Source of the DNA: Clostridium sp. BJN0013
GTDB lineage: Bacteria; Bacillota; Clostridia; Clostridiales; Clostridiaceae
Reading direction: 5' to 3'
Length of the DNA: 64,000 nt
NCBI RefSeq assembly: GCF_040939125.1
Contig: NZ_CP162495.1
Span: 2,480,001 to 2,544,000, forward strand
Under the pieces are notes generated by a model. That model ran no database searches. It saw only the letters and a list, made by a program, of their open reading frames with translations, and was not told the DNA's origin. This document shows, in pieces, positions 27,676 through 35,894 of the stretch (its first letter is position 1; the number at the start of each line of letters is the position of its first letter). A program made the position numbers and the translations under genes.

Positions 27676-28845
27676 TTTAGGTATTTGAAAATTAGTTAAA
27701 ACTTCAGGGGAATTTGCATTACCCCTGAAGCCAAAAATTTTATGCATGAATCTTCTTACTTTTACATCCTTGGAAGCTATTAATGCAGTGCTGTATATTT
27801 TTTTATCATTTTCATATACACAAAGCATTCCTATTTTATCACCCTTTTTTACAGTATATCCTATTTTTTGAGGTTTTATAATTTTTGTGGTATATTTAAA
27901 TCCATTTTTTATAGGTAATATAATATCACTTTCACATTGTAATTTTAGATTATTTTTACTGACCTTCAATTCTGCCGCAATATCATCTTTTGAAAATAAT
28001 TTTACAAACTTGTAATTTTTATTTACATACTCATATATTTTATTTGTTTCTTCCCATCTTCTAGGTGAATTTAAAACTACTATTATTATATCATTTTTTT
28101 GAACAGTTACAGAAGTAACCAGACACTTTCCTGCCTTTCCAGTATATCCAGTTTTAACTCCATTTGCCTCTGGAATCTGCCAGAGTATTTTATTTATATT
28201 ATGATAGCTTCTGGTAAATTTATTTTTTTCTCCATCTACATCTTTAGAACCTACAATTTCATTAAATAAAGGCTCTTTTTTAGCTATTGAAGTAACTAAA
28301 GCAAGATCATAAGCTGTAGAATAATGTCCTTCACTATCAAGTCCATGGGGTGTTTTAAATTGAGTATTTATTACCCCTAATTCACTAGCATATTCATTCA
28401 TAAGTTCTGCGAACTCTTCCACACTTCCACTAATACCTTCTGCAATAGCTATAGCGGCATCATTACCTGACCTTAACATAAGTCCGTATAAAAGTTCTTT
28501 TAATAATATACTTTCACCTTTTTTATAACCTACTGTAGAGCCTCTTACCGAAGCAGCTTTAGGGGATATATCTAATTTTTTATTTAAATCTCCATACTTC
28601 ATAGCTACTAAAGCAGTCATTATCTTAGTGGTGCTCGCCATTGGAACCAATTCATAAGCATTTTTTTCATATACTACTACTTTAGAATTACTATCTATAG
28701 CTACAGCACATCTAGCATCTATATTAGGTGCCTTAAAAGCCTTGTCTTCTCCTTCTGCAAATACATTATAGCAATATATATTATTAAATACAATAAAGAA
28801 TGTTATTATATATACATAGATTTTTTCTAATCTCACAATTTTCAT
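27637..28845 (-). CDS. D-alanyl-D-alanine carboxypeptidase, S11 family (DacF-like paralogue)
   Basis: A 402-residue penicillin-binding enzyme that trims peptidoglycan stem peptides outside the cell. It has a hydrophobic N-terminal export signal (about 10-30), active-site STTK (Ser71, Lys74), SGN (Ser126) and KTG (Lys231). A beta-rich C-terminal domain follows. The last 11-12 residues (QAILRFRWSLL) and the TAG stop are encoded inside repeat copy B, so the tail is acquired rather than conserved. GGAAGGAG precedes the ATG. A GGAAAAAATA element (28890-28881) resembles a sigma-F -10, but no good -35 was found. Confidence 0.93.
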   Translation of the reverse strand: MKIVRLEKIYVYIITFFIVFNNIYCYNVFAEGEDKAFKAPNIDARCAVAIDSNSKVVVYEKNAYELVPMASTTKIMTALVAMKYGDLNKKLDISPKAASVRGSTVGYKKGESILLKELLYGLMLRSGNDAAIAIAEGISGSVEEFAELMNEYASELGVINTQFKTPHGLDSEGHYSTAYDLALVTSIAKKEPLFNEIVGSKDVDGEKNKFTRSYHNINKILWQIPEANGVKTGYTGKAGKCLVTSVTVQKNDIIIVVLNSPRRWEETNKIYEYVNKNYKFVKLFSKDDIAAELKVSKNNLKLQCESDIILPIKNGFKYTTKIIKPQKIGYTVKKGDKIGMLCVYENDKKIYSTALIASKDVKVRRFMHKIFGFRGNANSPEVLTNFQIPKYQAILRFRWSLL

Positions 28846-28989
28846 AAATTACTCCTTCCCTTACTACTTATAGTATTAAATATTTTTTCCTTAAATAAAT
28901 ATATTACTATTAAAATTATTGCTAAATAAGTATATAATTTTGTATTTAGTTAAAAATTAGTAAAAAGATATTATTAAATGGAGGGAATT

Positions 28990-29532
28990 ATGGTCTTATT
29001 CTTTTTTTTATTTATTACATTATTTATTATCCTTTTATTTATTCCTTTTCCCGTAAAAATAAAAATAGAATATTCTAAAAAAAATTTTACCTTTAAAATA
29101 TATAATTTAAATATCGCAAATAAGATTAAATCAATTAAAGATAAATATTTTTTAGATCATCTTAGAATAAAGAATAAATTATCCTTTTTTATAACTACTA
29201 TAAAAAATAATTTAAATTTTATTAGGGAAATAAAATTTAAATCTACTCTCAAAATAAATATAAAAATTACCTATGGTCTTGAAGAAGCCGCTCACACAGC
29301 CTTAGTTTATGGATTTATCCCCTTAATAAATACATTAACTTTAAATATTCTATCTAAAATATTCATCATAAAACAAAAACAAATTTACATAACTCCTGAC
29401 TTTAACAATTTACATTTAAAAATACAGTTAAATAGTATAATTTACATAAGTTTAGCTAAAATTATATATACAGGTATACTTTTAGCTAAATATAGACAAA
29501 AGCTTAAAAAACTAAATCCTCTTCATACATAA
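28990..29532 (+). CDS. DUF2953 protein (YtfI-like), membrane-anchored
   Basis: A 180-residue protein starting MVLFFFLFITLFIILLF; GGAGG lies 6 nt upstream of this ATG, while a start four codons earlier overlaps that site. One N-terminal hydrophobic helix is followed by a basic, beta-rich domain (VKIKIEYSKKNFTFKIYN). Position directly ahead of gerW matches the ytfI-ytfJ pair of spore formers, which supports a sporulation role. Confidence 0.8.
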   Translation: MVLFFFLFITLFIILLFIPFPVKIKIEYSKKNFTFKIYNLNIANKIKSIKDKYFLDHLRIKNKLSFFITTIKNNLNFIREIKFKSTLKINIKITYGLEEAAHTALVYGFIPLINTLTLNILSKIFIIKQKQIYITPDFNNLHLKIQLNSIIYISLAKIIYTGILLAKYRQKLKKLNPLHT

Positions 29533-29538
29533 AATATT

Positions 29539-29686
29539 TATCCGAACGCGACAATTAGCTAATACTCCCATCTTCTTCAAAGGGAAATAAACACTGCTAC
29601 GTGCCTGGATAAGTTCTTCTAAGATTCAGATGGAGATAAGAATTTCTCTATAGCAAACTCCACCTGAACCCAAGAATCACTTGATA
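29539..29686 (+). repeat. Dispersed structured repeat, copy C (near full length)
   Basis: Plus-strand copy starting ATCCGAACGCGACAATTAGC and ending AAGAATCACTTGATA. It lies between the DUF2953 gene and gerW, in the presumed gerW leader. It has all three GGATAAG-like motifs and both arms of the long hairpin. Confidence 0.8.
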
Positions 29687-29734
29687 AAGGAGTAAGTTAT
29701 AATTTACTATTAAAAGTTCAAAGGAGGAATTTCA

Positions 29735-30181
29735 ATGGATAATCATCCTATAGAAAACTTATTAAAAAGCACCATGGAAAATTTGAAAGATATGATAGAT
29801 GTAAATACCATAGTAGGAGATGCGGTAGAATCAAAAGATGGTTCTTTTATAATACCCATTTCAAGAGTGTCTTTAGGTTTTATATCTGGAGGAAGTGAGT
29901 TCAATTCTAAAAATGAGGATACATCTAATTCAGAATATCCTTTCGGAGGAGGTTCTGGAGCTGGGGTTACAGTAAAGCCTGTGGCTTTTTTAGTTACCAA
30001 AGGTGACTCCATAAGACTTCTATCCTTAAATCAAAATAATACCTATGATAAAATAGTAGATTCTATTCCTCAGATAATAGATTTAATTAAGGGAATGGGA
30101 AGTTCCAAATGTAAAAAATCAGAAAATACACATAAAAGAGAAGAAGAAAAAGAAGAAACTGTCAAAGAAAAAAACTCATGA
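29735..30181 (+). CDS. gerW: GerW/YtfJ-family sporulation protein
   Basis: A 148-residue protein. NTIVGDAVESKDGSFIIPIS and the Gly-rich GGGSGAGVTVKPVAFLV are the GerW/YtfJ signature. The C-terminus is a Lys/Glu-rich tail. In Bacillus the homologue affects spore lysozyme sensitivity and germination. AGGAGG precedes the ATG. The stop overlaps the start of a repeat fragment and is followed by a terminator. Confidence 0.92.
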   Translation: MDNHPIENLLKSTMENLKDMIDVNTIVGDAVESKDGSFIIPISRVSLGFISGGSEFNSKNEDTSNSEYPFGGGSGAGVTVKPVAFLVTKGDSIRLLSLNQNNTYDKIVDSIPQIIDLIKGMGSSKCKKSENTHKREEEKEETVKEKNS

Positions 30182-30182
30182 T

Positions 30183-30216
30183 CAAACTCCATCTGAATCT
30201 AGAAATCATTTGATAG
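30183..30216 (+). repeat. Dispersed repeat, fragment D1 (3' half)
   Basis: Reads AAACTCCATCTGAATCTAGA then AATCATTTGATA, matching the 3' arm and end of the family. It begins at the gerW stop. No 5' half precedes it. Confidence 0.65.
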
Positions 30217-30232
30217 AGTACATCAATTAGCT

Positions 30233-30275
30233 GCATGTCAAGAAAAATATTTTTGACATGCTATTTCTTCTTTTA
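30233..30275 (+). terminator. gerW terminator
   Basis: Stem GCATGTCAA/TTGACATGC (30233-30241, 30253-30261), extended by A-T pairs in the loop, followed by a T-rich run. It lies 52 nt past the gerW stop. Confidence 0.75.
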
Positions 30276-30363
30276 TCCTAAGGCTACAATTAGCTAATAC
30301 ATCCAGTTTCTTCAAGGTGAAAGATGCTTATTGTTGCGCCCTTTTATAAGTTTCTCTAAGATT
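30274..30363 (+). repeat. Dispersed repeat, fragment D2 (5' half)
   Basis: Starts TATCCTAAGGCTACAATTAG right after the terminator T tract and ends CTCTAAGATTT, inside scpB. It holds the 5' hairpin and the first half of the long arm. It supplies the TAG stop of scpB on the other strand. Confidence 0.7.
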
Positions 30364-30964
30364 TACTTGTTTTATAAACTGATTCATAATTATTAATAAA
30401 ATCCTCTATTCCAGGAATTTCTTTTATACTATTCAATCCAAAATACTTTAGAAATTGTTCTGTTGTAACATAAAGTATTGGTCTTCCTGGAACACTTAAT
30501 CTCCCATTTTCTTCTATAAGCTTTTTTTCCATTAAAGTCATTAGTGCTCTATCACTTTTTACTCCTCTTACTTCATCTATATCTATCCTAGTTACAGGCT
30601 GCATATAAGCAATAATAGCCAAAGTTTCAAGTGCTGCTCTAGACAGAGATTGTCTTGAATTATTTCCCAATAATTTTTCTACATAACTACTGTTTTCAGA
30701 TTTAGTAACCAGACTATACTTATCACCATTATTCAATATTTTTATACCTCTACGGTATTTCTTATATTCAAGAGCCATCTCATTTATTAAATCCCTGGTA
30801 TATTCTATATTACATCTTATTATAGATGCAATTTGTTTTAATGTAAGAGGCTCTCCAGATACAAATAAAAGAGATTCTATTATAGAAAAACAATTATCCT
30901 TGGATAAGATATCGCCTTCATCAGTTTTATATATATTTTCACTAAAATTGTCCTCCATATTCAA
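30356..30964 (-). CDS. scpB: Segregation and condensation protein B
   Basis: A 202-residue double winged-helix protein, partner of ScpA and SMC in chromosome condensation. ESLLFVSGEPLTLKQIASII and RAALETLAIIAYMQPVTRIDIDEVRG are signatures. The start overlaps scpA by 23 nt, showing coupling. Its last residues and TAG stop come from repeat fragment D2, so the C-terminal tail (VYKTSKS) may differ from relatives. Confidence 0.95.
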   Translation of the reverse strand: MNMEDNFSENIYKTDEGDILSKDNCFSIIESLLFVSGEPLTLKQIASIIRCNIEYTRDLINEMALEYKKYRRGIKILNNGDKYSLVTKSENSSYVEKLLGNNSRQSLSRAALETLAIIAYMQPVTRIDIDEVRGVKSDRALMTLMEKKLIEENGRLSVPGRPILYVTTEQFLKYFGLNSIKEIPGIEDFINNYESVYKTSKS

Positions 30965-31703
30965 TTATCCTTTCTATATAAATTTCACTAAAATTTTTAT
31001 ATTGCATTATAGATATAGTTCTAAGTTTCACTAATTCTAAAAGTGCAACAAAAGTTATAATTCTCTCTATTTTAAAAGAACAGCTTTCTATAATAGTGGA
31101 AAATTTAATCTTTCTTCTATTTTCTAAAACTTCCATTATATATTCCATTTTATCTTCTAATTTAAATTCATCTACAGTTATATTTTTATTAACCATATCT
31201 TCTTTATTTAATTTACTTGTATACAAATCCACAAGCTTCTTATATATTCCATATAGCTCTTCAATATTTATATCCTTCAAAACTTCTTCCATATTTTCAG
31301 GTTTATTTTTTATCTCAATTATTTCCGGCATTTTCCCATACATTCTACCTATATTTAATGATCTCTCCTTAAAAAATTCAGCAGCTACTTTAAATCTCCT
31401 ATACTGCAATAATTTATCTACCAGTTGTTTTCTTGGATCTTTTTCATCATCTTCAACATCTTCATCCAATTTAGGTTTAGGCAGAAGCATTTTGGACTTT
31501 ATTTCTATAAGTGACGCCGCTATAACTATAAATTCTGAGGTTATCTCCAGATCCATATCCTTCATACTGTTTATGTATTGAATATACTGTTCTGTGATAT
31601 CATGAATTTTTATGTCATATATATTCATCTTATTTTTTTTTATAAGATGAAGTAGTAAATCAAAAGGTCCTTGAAAATTCTCTATTTTTATATTTAAAGG
31701 CAT
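30942..31703 (-). CDS. scpA: Segregation and condensation protein A
   Basis: A 253-residue kleisin. FQGPFDLLLHLIKKNKMNIYDIKI at the N-terminus binds the SMC neck and the C-terminal winged helix (about 190-250) binds the SMC head. ITSEFIVIAASLIEIKSKMLLP is conserved. It overlaps the CCA-type gene by 10 nt and scpB by 23 nt. Confidence 0.96.
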   Translation of the reverse strand: MPLNIKIENFQGPFDLLLHLIKKNKMNIYDIKIHDITEQYIQYINSMKDMDLEITSEFIVIAASLIEIKSKMLLPKPKLDEDVEDDEKDPRKQLVDKLLQYRRFKVAAEFFKERSLNIGRMYGKMPEIIEIKNKPENMEEVLKDINIEELYGIYKKLVDLYTSKLNKEDMVNKNITVDEFKLEDKMEYIMEVLENRRKIKFSTIIESCSFKIERIITFVALLELVKLRTISIMQYKNFSEIYIERIIEYGGQF

Positions 31704-32893
31704 TTATACATTTCTCCTATATTTTTTAATAAATATTCTTTTTTCCATTTTAATGCTGTATTCAATTCAACTTTCATTATGTCATTTAAAATTTTCTTTA
31801 TAAATTTACCTTCTTTTATTCCAAGAGTCTTTATATCATTGCCATTTAAACTTAGTTTATAGGTACTCATGTTAGTTGTATAATTGTAAATTTTGCAATT
31901 TAATTCATCATACCAACTTAAAAATGTCAATTCATAGTCATTCATGCTTTTTAACAGATTATATAATTTATAGTTATCTAAAGTATTTTTCATGGAATCA
32001 ATTATTATTTTCAGCCTTTCTGAAAAATATTTTATTGTACTCTTCAATTTTCTATTTAAAATTGAGTTTTCTATTAATATGTTAACATAAACTTCATCTC
32101 TTAGTGAATAAAATAACCTCAAAATTCTCATATCTATATTTTTGTAGATAGAAATCAAATCTTTTCCGTAAACTGAATCTTTAATTTCCAGTGCTTGTCC
32201 ATCAATATTAAATATTTTTAATTCACTACACAAATAAATATTTTCTATCCAATTTATTTCACAACACAGAGAATATATTTCTTTAATTATCCTATCATTA
32301 CTTATTGTATTAAAAATACCTTCCTTAATGCATTGTTCTATTTCCCATTTATCTTTTAAATGAAACCCATACCTTACACAATATTTTATAGCTCTAAATA
32401 TTCTAGTAGGATCCTCTCTGTAACTATTAAAATGTATTTTTTTAATAATTTTATTTTTTATATCATCTATGCCACCATAAATATCCAATATACTATTTGT
32501 TACCATATCATATGCCAGTGAATTTATAGTAAAGTCTCTTCTATGCAAATCATCATATATATTTGAGGGTTCCACTATAGGAAGCTCTCCATCTTTTTTA
32601 TAGTATTCCTTTCTACATCTTATTAAATCTATACCAATCCCATTTTCAAAAGCTAAAGTAGCTGTTTGAAAATTTTCATAATATTTATAGTATTTTATCC
32701 CTTTTAATTGCCCTGCAATACTATTTGGATTGACATTTATACATATATCAATATCTTTTATTTTATTTTTAAGTATTGCATCCCTAACAGCCCCACCTAC
32801 TATATAGGCTTTTATGCCCTTTTTTATACATAAATTTCTTATTACATTCATAATTTCTACTTCATCTTTAGTAAATGATTTTAAAATATCCAT
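31694..32893 (-). CDS. CCA-adding / poly(A) polymerase family nucleotidyltransferase
   Basis: A 399-residue class II nucleotidyltransferase starting MDILKSFTKDEV. The GGAGGG would overlap a start two codons earlier, which fixes the ATG. AYIVGGAVRDAILKNKIKDIDI is the catalytic G-[GS]..RD..L..DxD motif and RRDFTINSLAYDM the template helix region. The all-alpha C-terminal half lacks a clear HD motif. It probably adds or repairs CCA at tRNA 3' ends; a poly(A) role cannot be ruled out. First gene of the unit with scpA and scpB. Confidence 0.9.
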   Translation of the reverse strand: MDILKSFTKDEVEIMNVIRNLCIKKGIKAYIVGGAVRDAILKNKIKDIDICINVNPNSIAGQLKGIKYYKYYENFQTATLAFENGIGIDLIRCRKEYYKKDGELPIVEPSNIYDDLHRRDFTINSLAYDMVTNSILDIYGGIDDIKNKIIKKIHFNSYREDPTRIFRAIKYCVRYGFHLKDKWEIEQCIKEGIFNTISNDRIIKEIYSLCCEINWIENIYLCSELKIFNIDGQALEIKDSVYGKDLISIYKNIDMRILRLFYSLRDEVYVNILIENSILNRKLKSTIKYFSERLKIIIDSMKNTLDNYKLYNLLKSMNDYELTFLSWYDELNCKIYNYTTNMSTYKLSLNGNDIKTLGIKEGKFIKKILNDIMKVELNTALKWKKEYLLKNIGEMYKCL

Positions 32894-33073
32894 GCTCATC
32901 CCTCCTCAGAACGCAAAACTTCTAAAAATACAATTAAATTGCTGGGAGGAAATTCAATTAGGCTTTCAAGTATATTAATATTTTAAACTTATAATTTAAT
33001 TAAATATCTTAAAATGCAACTAGATCTGAATTTCCCGTTTGTATTATTATACTATATAACAAATATATGTATA

Positions 33074-34285
33074 TTATACTTCCCCATTTACAATATTCTT
33101 AAGATTATCTTTAAAATTTCCTAATATACCTGGTTTTTTTACATCTCTATCGCTATATAAATCTACCTTACCTTTAAGTTCTCCATCTACATATACATCG
33201 CAATATCCAACTTTTTCACCTTTTTTATACTGTCTTTTATTTTTATTTATAACACATTTACAGGTAACTTTATTTTCCTTTCCTTTTTCCACTACTACCC
33301 TTAAATCTGAGGATGACTTTGCCATAAAAAATCTGTCTCCCCCTTTATTTAAATTAACCTTTTCTATATCATTTCCTTTTTTCAAAATATCAATAGAAGT
33401 ATATTTTGAAAATCCATAATTCATAAGCATACTTGCCTCTTTATTTCTTTCTTTATAAGTAGGGGAACCCATAACTACAGCCAACATTCTAGCACCATCT
33501 CTAACTGAAGTAGCTGATATACAATATTGGGCAGAATTTGTAAATCCTGTTTTCAAGCCATCACAGCCTTTGAAAAACCTAACTAACTTATTATGATTTA
33601 CTAGCTCTATAGGACTTTTTCTCCCCTCTGATATAGTTTCCATATATGTTCCTGTATATTTTAATATATTAGGGTGTTTTAAAAGTTCTCTAGACATCAG
33701 TGCTATATCATAGGCAGTAGTATAATGACCTTCTTGACTTAGTCCTGTGCAGTTTTTAAATTCTGTACTATTCATTCCAAGTTCTTTTGCCCTTTTGTTC
33801 ATAAGTTGCACAAAGGCTTCTTCCGTACCTCCTAAGTATTCCGCCACAGCAACTGCAGCATCATTTCCAGAAGCTATTCCTATGCCTTTTATTAAATCCT
33901 CTACACTTCTAACTTCTCCTGTATCCAATAGCATGGAACTTCCACCCATTTTTTTTGCATTTTCACTAACAGTAACTTTGTCTGAAAGGGACATTTTCCC
34001 CGAATCCAAAGCTTCCATTGTCAAAAGCATATCCATTATCTTGGTGACAGAAGCAGGTTCTAATTTTTCGTGAGCATTTTTTTCAAATATAATTTTACCA
34101 CTTACTGGCTCCATAAGTAATGCAGATTTTGCATTTATATTTAAATCCGCTTTTATAGATTTAATTTCCTGTTTATCCTCCTCAGTTAAAGCTTTTGCTT
34201 TAACTACTGTACTCCCAAATCCTATTATAAAAAACATTATTAACAACATACTGAGTAAAATAAAACTAATCTGTTTTTTTCTCAT
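33074..34285 (-). CDS. dacF: Sporulation-type D-alanyl-D-alanine carboxypeptidase DacF
   Basis: A 403-residue S11 peptidase with a signal peptide (about 8-30), active-site SVTK (Ser79, Lys82), SGN (Ser139) and KTG (Lys245). It acts outside the cell or in the intermembrane space of the forespore, trimming peptidoglycan. A strong GGGAGGAG site precedes the ATG. A possible sigma-F promoter lies upstream (TGATA at 34340-34336, GGAAAAAATA at 34320-34311, 15-nt spacer). The paralogue at 27637-28845 is about equally long; the label dacF for this copy is by resemblance and promoter. Confidence 0.93.
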   Translation of the reverse strand: MRKKQISFILLSMLLIMFFIIGFGSTVVKAKALTEEDKQEIKSIKADLNINAKSALLMEPVSGKIIFEKNAHEKLEPASVTKIMDMLLTMEALDSGKMSLSDKVTVSENAKKMGGSSMLLDTGEVRSVEDLIKGIGIASGNDAAVAVAEYLGGTEEAFVQLMNKRAKELGMNSTEFKNCTGLSQEGHYTTAYDIALMSRELLKHPNILKYTGTYMETISEGRKSPIELVNHNKLVRFFKGCDGLKTGFTNSAQYCISATSVRDGARMLAVVMGSPTYKERNKEASMLMNYGFSKYTSIDILKKGNDIEKVNLNKGGDRFFMAKSSSDLRVVVEKGKENKVTCKCVINKNKRQYKKGEKVGYCDVYVDGELKGKVDLYSDRDVKKPGILGNFKDNLKNIVNGEV

Positions 34286-34351
34286 TTCATTTTTCTCCTC
34301 CCTTCAAATGTATTTTTTCCCGAAATTAATAATATTATCACATAAGAGCAT

Positions 34352-34393
34352 AAAAAAAATACACCAATATGAAAATACCATACTGGTGTATTT
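34352..34393 (-). terminator. Terminator after the pyruvate-kinase C-domain gene
   Basis: Minus-strand stem AATACACCAGTATGG / CATATTGGTGTATT (G-U and one mismatch near the loop) followed by eight U. It ends the transcript from the gene at 34460 before dacF. Confidence 0.88.
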
Positions 34394-34459
34394 AAAATGA
34401 TTATTTCTAAAAACTAAATTATAAATATAAGTATATTATATATTTTTTTAAATTTTTAG

Positions 34460-35008
34460 TTAATAATAAGAAGGTTTACAAATAACTTCATGAATTCTGC
34501 TACTAAATACACTGCTGGCATGAGAAGGTGTAAGTATCAATGCAGTATCGGCTCCATAAGCAGAGCCTCCTATTGCAACAACTGGCTCTCCATAAGGTAT
34601 CAATCCCGCATCTAAAGCCATTATTCCAATTTCCACGCAAACCTTAGTACCCTGGCCAAATAATCTCAAGGTCTGGGCAATTATTTCAACAGAGTTAACT
34701 CCACCAAAAAGCTTACTAATTCCTCTTTCGGCTCCACTTAATACATGAGTAGTAGTTAATACTTTTATTCCACTGCTTTCAAGCTCACTTCGAACCTCTG
34801 TTGGAAATTCCATTTTTCCCTGTTCAGGATAGCCATTTGCATGTGTTACAACTACTATTTGCAAATCCTTGGCATCTTCCAACAATCTAGCAGTACCTCC
34901 TTTTGAAGAAGCTACAACAATATACTTTATATTCTTTTCTCTGGCAGCTTTTAGAGCTAAATCAATAGTATCTTTAGTATTTTCTTTACCTTTTTTGCTA
35001 AAATACAT
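34460..35008 (-). CDS. Pyruvate kinase alpha/beta-domain-like protein
   Basis: A 182-residue stand-alone protein resembling the C-terminal regulatory domain of pyruvate kinase, without the catalytic barrel. YIVVASSKGGTARLLEDAK and IVVVTHANGYPEQGKMEFP mark the Rossmann-like fold, and AIGGSAYGADTALILTPSHAS the C-terminal strand-turn. Homologues are found in archaea and clostridia, with no firm function; ligand-sensing is inferred. It lies 40 nt after the EFR1 gene and may be cotranscribed. Confidence 0.82.
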   Translation of the reverse strand: MYFSKKGKENTKDTIDLALKAAREKNIKYIVVASSKGGTARLLEDAKDLQIVVVTHANGYPEQGKMEFPTEVRSELESSGIKVLTTTHVLSGAERGISKLFGGVNSVEIIAQTLRLFGQGTKVCVEIGIMALDAGLIPYGEPVVAIGGSAYGADTALILTPSHASSVFSSRIHEVICKPSYY

Positions 35009-35049
35009 AGCAACTCATACCTCTTTTCTTCATTTAAATTATACAAACA

Positions 35050-35871
35050 TTATATAAATAATTCTGGCTCTTTTCTAGAGGCAAAATCAATTTCCAATTC
35101 ATATTTATGTCTTAAATAATCCTCATCATCATAATATTTTGCACCATGGGGACATTTCTTGATACAGGCACCACATTTAATACAAATGCCATTTAATTTA
35201 GACACATCCTTAAAATCAATAGACCCCATAGGACAAACATTTACGCAAATTTTACAATCAGTACAATTATCATTGGTTTTTGGAGTAACCTTTCTAATGT
35301 CAACAGGAATTCCCTGTTTATTCTTAGGTTTATAATATTTCCTATAAGGATTATTCCCTTTTACAATTAAAGTTTTTATTTCATGTTCAGTTGTTAGTTT
35401 CCTACATATGTTGTCTACAAAATTCTCTACTATAATCATATCTTTTTCATCTGGTCTACCCTTGGCAAGAATTTTAGAAAATGAATGTTCTCCTATAAAA
35501 GCACCTGCCCCAATAACTTTGAAATCATTTAACTCAAGTATATCCTTTAATTCTATTAAAGCATCATCATAATTTCTATTGCCATAAACAACTACTGAGA
35601 CAGCCAATGCTCCATTTCCTTTAATAGAGTTTAAATACTCTAATAATACATTTGGAACTCTCCCTGCGTAAACAGGAACCCCTACAATGACAATATCCTG
35701 TCCTGTAAAAGAAACAAATTGTTCTCTAATCTTTGGTAATGTAAAATCAATATTATTTATATTCATTGTTTCACTACCAATATTTTTTAAAATACCCCTT
35801 GCTATTTTACATACTACTTTTTCAGTAGTGCCTGTGGCACTAAAATATAGTGTATTAATTTTTTTATTCAT
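35050..35871 (-). CDS. EFR1-family flavodoxin/ferredoxin fusion
   Basis: A 273-residue protein. The N-terminal flavodoxin-like domain (about 1-160) has the FMN phosphate loop YFSATGTTEKV and the VPVYAGRVPNVLLEYL loop. The C-terminal part has two 4Fe-4S motifs, CTDCKICVNVCPMGSI and CIKCGACIKKCPHGA. It should carry electrons between ferredoxin- and flavin-dependent partners in the cytoplasm; the partner is not known. Name follows the EFR1 family pattern. Confidence 0.9.
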   Translation of the reverse strand: MNKKINTLYFSATGTTEKVVCKIARGILKNIGSETMNINNIDFTLPKIREQFVSFTGQDIVIVGVPVYAGRVPNVLLEYLNSIKGNGALAVSVVVYGNRNYDDALIELKDILELNDFKVIGAGAFIGEHSFSKILAKGRPDEKDMIIVENFVDNICRKLTTEHEIKTLIVKGNNPYRKYYKPKNKQGIPVDIRKVTPKTNDNCTDCKICVNVCPMGSIDFKDVSKLNGICIKCGACIKKCPHGAKYYDDEDYLRHKYELEIDFASRKEPELFI

Positions 35872-35894
35872 AGAATATCCTCATCCTTCCCTAT

